A stretch of DNA of 22,345 nt from Campylobacteraceae bacterium (GTDB lineage: Bacteria > Campylobacterota > Campylobacteria > Campylobacterales > Sulfurovaceae), in assembly GCA_026982175.1 (NCBI GenBank), contig JALSHP010000118.1, positions 1 to 22,345 on the forward strand. Reading direction: 5' to 3'. Below, in pieces: positions 16,710-22,345 of the stretch. Numbering within the stretch: position 1 is the first letter of the stretch; each line of letters starts with the position of its first letter. The translations under genes and the position numbers were made by a program. The notes beneath the pieces were generated by a model that did not search any database, was not told the origin of the DNA, and saw only the letters and a program-made list of their open reading frames with translations.

Positions 16710-19067
16710 TTACGCCTTCCTAATTGTTACTTTTTGGTAACGTGATGCACCAAATAGCTCATAAACATTTTGAGCTGATTTAAAGTCGGAAAGTGCCACA
16801 ATGTCACCTTCCATTTTTGCATCAACAATTACATCTACCGTGATTTTTCCATTTTTAAACAGAATCTCTGCTTTCTCACCAAGCTCTTTAGCACGATCTT
16901 CACTCGCATAAAGACCAAATGGCTCAAAGATTTGGTGTGCTTTGTCAGAAAAATCACTAAATTGTCTTGGAGGATTACATCGGTAAACAATGTCACCATC
17001 AAGCCCATCGGCTTCATCAAACTTATCTACTTTTGGAAGTTCAACTTCATCATAAGTCACGTTCAGCAAATAACCACGGTTATCACGTCCTGCATTGTCA
17101 AAGGTATTGAGCATATCATCAAATGCCATTGCTTGATAGCCTTTGTCTGTTGGCAAGTGAGGTGTCCATTCAATGGTCTCTCTTGGTGCATCCATCAATT
17201 CAGCCATAAGGTCATTGAGAACATAACCGTTATATTCAAGTGCCACATTGGTAGGAACAACACGTTTAGAAAGTGTGGTAAATGTTCCCTCTTGTTGGTT
17301 CATCGCAGGCATATCTAAAACATTGCTGTCACCTTTTGCATCACCAAGAGCAGAGAGTCTAAAGTCACCATTTTCATTGTACCCAACTGTATAACCCGTA
17401 GCTTCATCATCAAGGTCACAGATAAGTGCTACTCCTAAAGCATTTGCTTTTGGTGGGTTCATTACTACTTGGAAACCTGCTGTCTCTTCAAGAAGTACAA
17501 TCAGTTTTGCAAGATTTTCAGCTTTGGCATGACCATAGTAGTCTTCACCTACCATCAAGACAAAACTATCTTTTTTCTTCATCATCTTCTCAAAGTTTTT
17601 GTTAAAGGCATCAGCATCGCCACCTAACATATTGATGAGATTATCCCGTCCCAATTCAGCCAAATAATCTTTGACATCAGATGGTAATTTGTCTGCATCA
17701 GCAAATAGTTCAAGCAATAGGTAGAGTGTCGCTTCTTCAAGTCCTGCTTTATGCGTAAATGTCTCAACGGTTTTACCAAAAGTAGGAATGAGTTTGTCTG
17801 CCACAGGGTGGAAGTACAACCCCGCTCCTTTATTCATCTTTTGGATGTTATTGAAAGCATATTTCATTCCAGGGCTATCATTACGTAATGCCCCACCCAC
17901 AGAGACCACAAAGTTACACTTTAAGGCGGTGTCAGTTGTTCCATTATATAAAGAAGCTCCAGAGGCTTCATTGTAAAGCTTTAAGAAGTTTTGGAAAGGT
18001 CTTACTTCTGGGTTATAGAGTTTAAGCCCTTTTTTCTCTTTTAATGTTTGAAGCATTAATGCCTCTTCATTGGTGATTACCGAGTTAAAACGAATGGTCT
18101 CAGCTTTGTTCATCGCTTCCACCGCAGCTTTAAATGCTGTTTCATCTTTGCTAACATCTTGGTTTTCAAAATCATACCCAAATCGTGCCGCACCATCTAA
18201 AGAGACAAAGTTCCACTCATTGGTGACACGGAAGATTTTTTCACGTCTATCTTCAATGGCTGCTGGTTTTGTTTCGTAGTAGATTGCAAAACCATCAGAA
18301 GAGTGTGCTGATACAGCAGGGATTCGTTTTAAATCCCAAGCATTTGAGGTGTAGACAAAATCTCTACTTACCAATGCCCCAACAGGACAGACCGAAATAC
18401 ACTCACCACAATCAGAACAATCAGTAGAACCTGTTCCGTTACTTGGAGCAATCACCGATTTTTGAAGCTTATTCCACATGGCATAAGCATCTTTTGGCAT
18501 ATTGTCTTTCCAAGATTTGTCTAAAGCTTCGCCACCACGTTTTGCTGTAGTAATCGCAGCGTCACCAATCATATCTTTACAGATGGTGGTACAACGCTCA
18601 CAGACAATACATAAACCTGGATCATAATGTAAAACCGATGACCAGTTGGTAGTCTCTCTTTTGGTATCAGGAATACTATATGATTGAGAGTCAACTTGTA
18701 ACTCTAACGTATAGTTTTGAAGCTCACACTCACCACTTTGGTCACAAACACCACATTGAAGAGGGTGGTTTACATCGTAAACCTCCATCATCGCTCGACG
18801 TTCTGCTAAAATATCGGGGGTATCAACCGTAATGTTCATGCCCTCTTTTACTTTAGAGTTACAAGCGTAGACCTGTTTCCCATCCACTTCAACCAGACAG
18901 ATACGACAGGCAAGTGTTGGAGAACATCGTGTCAGATAGCATATAGCAGGAATAAATATATCATTTGCTCTTGCAGCATTGAGAACATACTCCCCCTCTT
19001 TAGCCTTACATACTACGCCATCAATTGTGATGTCAACCATGTTTTCTACTATTTGTACTTCACTCAT
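16710..19067 (-). CDS. nuoG: NADH-quinone oxidoreductase subunit G (Fe-S electron-input subunit)
   Basis: A 785-aa peripheral subunit. Cluster ligands are all visible: 2Fe-2S N1b Cys43, 54, 57 and 69; N5 His101, Cys105, 108 and 114 (HPLQCGVCDQSGEC); 4Fe-4S Cys153, 156, 159 and 163; 4Fe-4S Cys217, 220, 223 and 227 followed by PVGAL. The remaining 550 residues are a divergent molybdopterin-oxidoreductase-like fold without cofactor motifs that I can see, as in other NuoG. In Campylobacter and Helicobacter NuoG is thought to receive electrons from flavodoxin-type donors because a normal NADH module is missing. Here nuoG is the first gene of its operon and is divergent from an fqrB-like gene. AGGA lies about 8 nt before the ATG. 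Confidence 0.95.
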   Translation of the reverse strand: MSEVQIVENMVDITIDGVVCKAKEGEYVLNAARANDIFIPAICYLTRCSPTLACRICLVEVDGKQVYACNSKVKEGMNITVDTPDILAERRAMMEVYDVNHPLQCGVCDQSGECELQNYTLELQVDSQSYSIPDTKRETTNWSSVLHYDPGLCIVCERCTTICKDMIGDAAITTAKRGGEALDKSWKDNMPKDAYAMWNKLQKSVIAPSNGTGSTDCSDCGECISVCPVGALVSRDFVYTSNAWDLKRIPAVSAHSSDGFAIYYETKPAAIEDRREKIFRVTNEWNFVSLDGAARFGYDFENQDVSKDETAFKAAVEAMNKAETIRFNSVITNEEALMLQTLKEKKGLKLYNPEVRPFQNFLKLYNEASGASLYNGTTDTALKCNFVVSVGGALRNDSPGMKYAFNNIQKMNKGAGLYFHPVADKLIPTFGKTVETFTHKAGLEEATLYLLLELFADADKLPSDVKDYLAELGRDNLINMLGGDADAFNKNFEKMMKKKDSFVLMVGEDYYGHAKAENLAKLIVLLEETAGFQVVMNPPKANALGVALICDLDDEATGYTVGYNENGDFRLSALGDAKGDSNVLDMPAMNQQEGTFTTLSKRVVPTNVALEYNGYVLNDLMAELMDAPRETIEWTPHLPTDKGYQAMAFDDMLNTFDNAGRDNRGYLLNVTYDEVELPKVDKFDEADGLDGDIVYRCNPPRQFSDFSDKAHQIFEPFGLYASEDRAKELGEKAEILFKNGKITVDVIVDAKMEGDIVALSDFKSAQNVYELFGASRYQKVTIRKA

Positions 19068-19372
19068 TGTTTTTTCCTAAGCTGTTTCTTTAATTTATCA
19101 CTTCGCAGAAGAGAATAGACTAAATTTACAAAGAGGATAGCTAAGATGGACTTAATAGTGTCGCAAAAGCTTAATAACTATGCCTATTTCATTTGTAAGG
19201 TGTGTAAATTTTAAACACGTTTGAGAAGCTTAAAATAATCTAAAAAATATCCATTGTTACGCTTATACTCATAATAAGCTTGATTTATATATTACTATTA
19301 TTACATACTAAGAACTAAACATTTACGTGATATATTCTTAAAAATTTTACGTAAATATCTAAGGAGATATAC
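19068..19372. promoter_or_regulatory. divergent control region between nuoG and the fqrB-like gene
   Basis: This 305-bp stretch holds no gene I can support. It must contain the start sites of both divergent units. Visible elements are an imperfect dyad GTGTGTAAATTTTAAACAC (19200-19218), which could be a regulator site, several AT-rich -10-like hexamers on the minus strand without a clear best choice, three AAGCTT hexamers, and on the plus strand an extended -10 with flanking TTTACGT repeats (listed separately). The nuoG-proximal 60 nt contain no terminator-like hairpin. Confidence 0.55.
19322..19366 (+). promoter_or_regulatory. extended -10, TTTACGT repeats and ribosome site of the fqrB-like gene
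   Basis: TGATATATT (19328-19336) is an extended -10 without a clear -35. TTTACGT occurs just before it (19322-19328) and again at 19346-19352, where it forms the palindrome TTTACGTAAA (19346-19355) in the predicted leader. AAGGAG (19361-19366) sits 6 nt before the ATG at 19373 and fixes that start. Repeats on both sides of the -10 look like a repressor-type arrangement; that is inference. Confidence 0.45.
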
Positions 19373-20371
19373 ATGGCTTCAGAAAAAATAGTAGACATCG
19401 CAATCATTGGTGCAGGACCTGGGGGAATGGCATCAGCCATCGAGGCAAAATTAGCAGGGATTGACAATATCATTGTTATCGACAAAGCAGCAACGCACAA
19501 TGACATGATTCATAAATTTTACAAAAAAGGTAAAAGAGTTGACAAAGATTGGATGGGTAGAAAAGCTGAATTTGAGGGAAATGTCTCTTTTGAAGAGTGT
19601 TCTAAAGAGGAATATATTCAACAGATGGATGATTTGTTAGCGAGTCATGGTGTTTTAGATAAATTTGTTTACAACACCGAGATTTGGAATGTTGAAAAAG
19701 GTGAAGATGGTCTTTTTGTCGTTAAATTAAGCGAAGACAACATTGTTAAAGCCAAAAATGTCATTGTCTCTGTGGGAAGAATGGGTAAACCAAACAAACC
19801 AGGATACAAATTTCCTAAAGCAATCAGACCAAGATTAAACTTTAACCTTTCAAAAGTAGTTAATGGTGAGCGTGTTATGATTGTTGGTGGTGGAGATACT
19901 GCTGGTGAGTACGCTTATGGTTTAGTAGAGCTTGAAGATATGCAAGATTGTACTGTAACACTTAACTACCGAAAAGCTGAAATTACAAGAATGAATCCAA
20001 TCAACACTGAGATGACCATGAAGTATCTTGACAATGGAAAACTTCTTAACAAAATGGGTGTAGATGTTGAAAGTGTTGAAGCAGATGGTGATGAGGGTGA
20101 AGAGAGAGTAAAAGTAAACTTTACCGATGGTTCATCTGAAATTTATGAGAGAATTGTTTATGCTCTTGGTGGAACAAGTCCAAAAGATTTCTTGGTTAAC
20201 TCAAAAATTGAGACAGGAAAATGGGATGAGCCTCTTATGGACGAAAAGACAATGGAGACAAATATTCCAGGTCTTTACACCATTGGTGATGTGGTAACTG
20301 ACCAAGGAAGTATTGCCTTAGCATTTAACCATGCGTCATTTGTTATGAAAGACATTGTTTCTAAACGTTAA
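19373..20371 (+). CDS. fqrB: FqrB-like flavodoxin/ferredoxin-NADP(H) reductase
   Basis: A 332-aa two-dinucleotide-domain flavoprotein. The FAD-binding motif GAGPGG is at 13-18, the NAD(P)H-binding GGGDTAGEYA at 172-181, and the second FAD motif IGDVV at 304-308. There is no CxxC pair, so it is not a thioredoxin reductase. The segment MIHKFYKKGKRVDKDW (45-60) and the pattern NYRKAEITRMN to GVDVES to YALGG closely follow Helicobacter pylori FqrB as I remember it. FqrB links NADPH/NADP+ to flavodoxin, and so to pyruvate:ferredoxin oxidoreductase, and can also reduce quinones in vitro. It stands alone in a single-gene unit with a strong ribosome site and its own terminator, divergent from nuoG. 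The symbol rests on similarity; a more general NAD(P)/FAD oxidoreductase is the alternative. Confidence 0.8.
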   Translation: MASEKIVDIAIIGAGPGGMASAIEAKLAGIDNIIVIDKAATHNDMIHKFYKKGKRVDKDWMGRKAEFEGNVSFEECSKEEYIQQMDDLLASHGVLDKFVYNTEIWNVEKGEDGLFVVKLSEDNIVKAKNVIVSVGRMGKPNKPGYKFPKAIRPRLNFNLSKVVNGERVMIVGGGDTAGEYAYGLVELEDMQDCTVTLNYRKAEITRMNPINTEMTMKYLDNGKLLNKMGVDVESVEADGDEGEERVKVNFTDGSSEIYERIVYALGGTSPKDFLVNSKIETGKWDEPLMDEKTMETNIPGLYTIGDVVTDQGSIALAFNHASFVMKDIVSKR

Positions 20372-20383
20372 TAATTTCTCAAC

Positions 20384-20415
20384 AAGTAAAAGCATTGAGT
20401 TGCTTTTACTTTTTT
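20384..20415 (+). terminator. rho-independent terminator of the fqrB-like gene
   Basis: AAGTAAAAGCA (20384-20394) pairs perfectly with TGCTTTTACTT (20401-20411) around a 6-nt loop, followed by four more Ts. It begins 12 nt after the stop codon. Confidence 0.9.
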
Positions 20416-20482
20416 AAACGCTTCATAAAGCTTCTAACTGCTAAACTTATCAACACTTCTATTTTAACATAAAGGAAATATC

Positions 20483-20761
20483 ATGTCCAATCATGAACTA
20501 ATTCACAATGAAGCTGAAAACAAATATGAGTTTCACATAGAGGGTTTTAAACCTTATATTGAGTACACACAAGAGGGAGATGTTTTACACTTAACACATA
20601 CCATTGTACCCAAAGAGCTTGGTGGTCGTGGTATTGCAAAAGAGCTTTGTATTGGGGTCATGAAAGAACTTGAAGCCAAAGGGCTTAAAATGCAACCTGC
20701 TTGTTCGTATATTGTCGCCTTTGTAGAAAAAAATCCTGAGTATGAGCGTCTGTTAGGGTAA
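20483..20761 (+). CDS. small GNAT-like N-acetyltransferase (YjdJ/NATD1 type)
   Basis: A 92-aa minimal GNAT fold. The acetyl-CoA pyrophosphate loop GGRGIAKEL is at 47-55, and the family-typical end CSYIVAFVEKNPEY at 74-87, with Cys74 before the last strand and the NPEY that recalls the HPEY of this family. The N-terminal half alternates short strands (YEFHIEG, YIEYTQEG, LHLTHT), as in related proteins. AAAGGAA before the ATG is a good ribosome site. Members are widespread, and their substrates are mostly unknown. It follows the fqrB terminator, so it probably has its own promoter in the 60 nt upstream, and converges on the phosphotransferase gene. Confidence 0.85.
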   Translation: MSNHELIHNEAENKYEFHIEGFKPYIEYTQEGDVLHLTHTIVPKELGGRGIAKELCIGVMKELEAKGLKMQPACSYIVAFVEKNPEYERLLG

Positions 20762-20771
20762 AACCCCAAAT

Positions 20772-20801
20772 CAAAAGGTACACCACTTAAAGTACCTTTT
20801 G
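20772..20801. terminator. bidirectional terminator between convergent genes
   Basis: CAAAAGGTAC (20772-20781) and GTACCTTTTG (20792-20801) are perfect reverse complements around a 10-nt loop. The hairpin fills the gap between the acetyltransferase stop and the phosphotransferase stop. T-runs lie at the 3' end of the stem in both directions, so it can serve both genes. Confidence 0.7.
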
Positions 20802-21539
20802 CTAAACCTCATCTATCTCCCCACGCTCCAACTTCTCAAACCAGAGCGTCCACAAAATTTGGTAAACCACTTTAAATGCTTCAAGTTTTTTAAAATTAAC
20901 ACGTTCATGTCGTAAAAAATAGTTATAGAGAAAAGTTTTTTCATCTGATTTATTCAGTTTATACTCAATAATAATCGAAGCCAAATCAAAGTATCTATCA
21001 GTTTTTCCTGCATACTCCCAGTCGATGAACTGTATCTTTTTGCCAAAGAGAATGTTTTTAGGGTGTAAATCATTATGTCCTAAGACATATTCAGGTTTAA
21101 AAGTCTTAATGATTTTGAAAGCCTCTTGTACTTTTTTATCTTTATATTTAAATGCATTTCTAAAGTCATTGGGCTGTTGTCGAATTTTTATCTTATGAAG
21201 TTTTCTTAACAACATGGCTAATTTTTTAAGATTTTTTTGCTTAAGTTTTTGCTGATGCTTTCCCTCAATAAACTCACATATCATTAGCTGTTTTGTCTCA
21301 TCTAAAATCAAGGCTTTTGCCCCTACCCTCTTCTTATGGGCTAAGTTTTGAATCTGAAATTCAGATTTTCGATCACGTTGATATTTAAATTGTCGTAGAA
21401 GATATTTTTCTTTATTAGTCTGAATAACATAGTTTACATTACAATGCCCCTGCGTTTTAAGGCATGAAATTTTTTCTACTTTTTGCGATTTAAATAAGGG
21501 GTAGTCTTTAAAAAAATATGGAGATAGAATTTTTAGCAT
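20802..21539 (-). CDS. choline/aminoglycoside kinase-family phosphotransferase (LicA-like)
   Basis: A 245-aa small-molecule kinase of the APH/choline kinase fold. The catalytic loop is GHNDLHPKNILF (catalytic Asp157, Asn162), followed by the metal-binding IDWEYAG (Asp173) and DRYFDLA. The N-lobe has VNYVIQTNKEKYLLRQF, in which Lys and Arg lie where ATP is held. The pattern fits LicA-type choline or ethanolamine kinases better than true aminoglycoside kinases; the substrate is unproven. The frame also opens at a GTG 9 nt upstream (21548). I prefer the ATG because a TATAAT at 21570-21565 predicts a transcript start only about 10 nt before the GTG. The protein is rich in Lys and Gln. No LicB/C/D-like partner lies nearby, which leaves its pathway open. 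Confidence 0.75.
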   Translation of the reverse strand: MLKILSPYFFKDYPLFKSQKVEKISCLKTQGHCNVNYVIQTNKEKYLLRQFKYQRDRKSEFQIQNLAHKKRVGAKALILDETKQLMICEFIEGKHQQKLKQKNLKKLAMLLRKLHKIKIRQQPNDFRNAFKYKDKKVQEAFKIIKTFKPEYVLGHNDLHPKNILFGKKIQFIDWEYAGKTDRYFDLASIIIEYKLNKSDEKTFLYNYFLRHERVNFKKLEAFKVVYQILWTLWFEKLERGEIDEV

Positions 21540-21564
21540 TTCTGTCACTTACAATAGTTTTGAG

Positions 21565-21570
21565 ATTATA
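21565..21570 (-). promoter_or_regulatory. candidate -10 element for the LicA-like kinase
   Basis: A consensus TATAAT on the minus strand, 25 nt from the ATG at 21539. A TTTTGAGATT direct repeat on the plus strand (21558-21567 and 21575-21584) flanks and overlaps it. There is no recognisable -35. Confidence 0.4.
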
Positions 21571-21665
21571 GCATTTTTGAGATTGAGAATGGGATTAAAA
21601 TTTATAATGAAGTTAGTTATGGAATGGGTATTGGGGTAAATATCTTCTATGCCTCCATTAATGCC

Positions 21666-21695
21666 TTGGTTTCGGTGTTGAATGTTAGCTATACT
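21666..21695 (+). promoter_or_regulatory. candidate promoter for endonuclease I
   Basis: TTGGTT (21666-21671) and TATACT (21690-21695) are 18 nt apart. The -10 ends only 5 nt before the ATG at 21701, so the transcript would start at or beside the start codon. No ribosome binding site is seen, consistent with a leaderless message if this promoter is real. Confidence 0.35.
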
Positions 21696-21700
21696 ATGAA

Positions 21701-22345
21701 ATGAAAAAAATAATAGTACTCTTATCTCTGTTTGGTACACTGCTTTTCTCTTTGAAAGATAACAAGTTTGAAAATGATGAAGCTCAAAATTTCTTTAGTG
21801 CTTCAGATGTTAACGCTTTTTTTGAGAGCAGTTCAGGGGAGTTGCTTAAAAAAATTATGGTAGATGGTCATGAATACTTGATGCAACAAGATGGTGACCT
21901 TTTTGATGAAGATGTTGCTACCATTGACGATGAGGTCTTTTCAGCCAAACGAAGTCGATACTCTTTTGGAAAATCGAAACGGATTTTAGCGACCAAAATC
22001 TACCCTACACATCAAAAAGCATTCTATTCAGATTGTAAATATACGATTAAAGAGAAAAAACTCATCCCCATACCTCGAACTTGTGGCTTTCACTATCGTA
22101 AAAATAAAAATCGCTCAGAGCGTATTGAGTGGGAACACATTGTTCCTGCTTGGCATTTTGGACATCAGTTAAAGTGTTGGCAAAATGGGGGAAGAATGAC
22201 CTGCCGAAACACCAATATGAAGTTCAAACAGATGGAAGCTGACATGCACAATTTGGTTCCTGCTATTGGGGAGATAAATGGTGATAGAAGTAATTTTAGA
22301 TATGGGCTAATAGAGGGTGAAGCACGTGTTTATGGGAAAGTTAAT
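21701..22345 (+). CDS. secreted endonuclease I (EndA/Dns family), 3' end cut by window
   Basis: The first 215 residues of a non-specific extracellular or periplasmic nuclease; the frame is still open at the window edge. A signal peptide (MKKIIVLLSLFGTLLFS) is followed by about 70 residues that are unusually acidic (for example DGDLFDEDVATIDDEVF, 65-80). The family domain then starts near FGKSKRILATKIYPTH. The catalytic motif is RIEWEHIVPAWHFG (Glu145, His146), followed by CW..GGR..C and MEADMHNLVPAIGEINGDRSNF, with the metal-binding residues of the Vvn/EndA group. Cys112, 128, 159 and 168 match the usual disulfide positions. Roles known for the family are nutrient DNA use, biofilm DNA turnover and limiting DNA uptake. 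No ribosome site precedes the ATG. Confidence 0.9.
   Translation, partial: MKKIIVLLSLFGTLLFSLKDNKFENDEAQNFFSASDVNAFFESSSGELLKKIMVDGHEYLMQQDGDLFDEDVATIDDEVFSAKRSRYSFGKSKRILATKIYPTHQKAFYSDCKYTIKEKKLIPIPRTCGFHYRKNKNRSERIEWEHIVPAWHFGHQLKCWQNGGRMTCRNTNMKFKQMEADMHNLVPAIGEINGDRSNFRYGLIEGEARVYGKVN

Noticed and set aside
16835..18279. Alternative reading frames inside nuoG on both strands
   Set aside because: They are overlapped by a complete, motif-rich nuoG and show no recognisable domain or ribosome site.
19140..19280. Three AAGCTT hexamers in the nuoG/fqrB gap as a regulatory repeat
   Set aside because: Flanking bases differ and spacing is irregular; expected by chance in AT-rich DNA.
19373..20371. 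Thioredoxin reductase assignment for the flavoprotein
   Set aside because: The redox-active CxxC is absent and the sequence follows FqrB more closely.
20802..21539. Aminoglycoside resistance gene
   Set aside because: Only the general APH fold motifs are present; the pattern fits LicA/choline-type kinases and there is no resistance context.
1..22345. CRISPR array, tRNA, rRNA, insertion sequence or prophage
   Set aside because: No regularly spaced repeats, no cloverleaf or rRNA-like stretches and no transposase or integrase frames were seen on either strand.

Overview
The window looks like a chromosome segment from a member of the Campylobacterota (former Epsilonproteobacteria), probably a free-living Sulfurimonas-, Sulfurovum- or Arcobacter-like organism rather than a classical pathogen. 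The reasons are the low G+C content, the NuoG-to-NuoN complex I genes, and an NADPH-dependent flavin oxidoreductase that closely resembles Helicobacter/Campylobacter FqrB. The genus is an inference; no rRNA or other phylogenetic marker is present.

Region 1 (1 to about 9000) is a surface-polysaccharide locus, visibly more AT-rich than the rest. A minus-strand pair (EpsG/Wzy-like polymerase, then a sugar O-methyltransferase) lies divergent from a plus-strand pair (secreted putative TIM-barrel hydrolase, then a Wzx flippase). The flippase converges on a four-gene minus-strand operon: a PglA-like GT4 glycosyltransferase, a CmoA-like methyltransferase, and two more GT4 glycosyltransferases. Together these would assemble, methylate, flip and polymerise an undecaprenol-linked glycan, with a periplasmic enzyme that may trim it. 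No initiating phosphoglycosyl transferase, ligase or exporter is in view; the locus probably continues past the left edge.

Region 2 (9138-19067) is a tight minus-strand operon nuoGHIJKLMN, ended by a perfect 13-bp hairpin just behind nuoN. It encodes NuoG and NuoI plus the membrane arm of complex I. nuoA-F are not in the window; nuoG is the first gene and faces a divergent neighbour.

Region 3 (19068-20415) is a 305-bp divergent control region followed by the fqrB-like gene and a strong terminator. Placing a flavodoxin/NADPH reductase back to back with nuoG fits the known dependence of campylobacterial complex I on flavodoxin-type donors instead of a standard NADH module.

Region 4 (20483-22345) holds a small YjdJ-type acetyltransferase, a convergent LicA/choline-kinase-like phosphotransferase, and the 5' part of a secreted endonuclease I with an unusual acidic N-terminal extension, cut by the right edge.

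I found no tRNA, rRNA, CRISPR array, insertion sequence or integrase. The most unusual items are the secreted hydrolase paired with Wzx, the CmoA-like enzyme in a glycan operon, the fqrB/nuoG arrangement, and the palindrome that spans two convergent stop codons.
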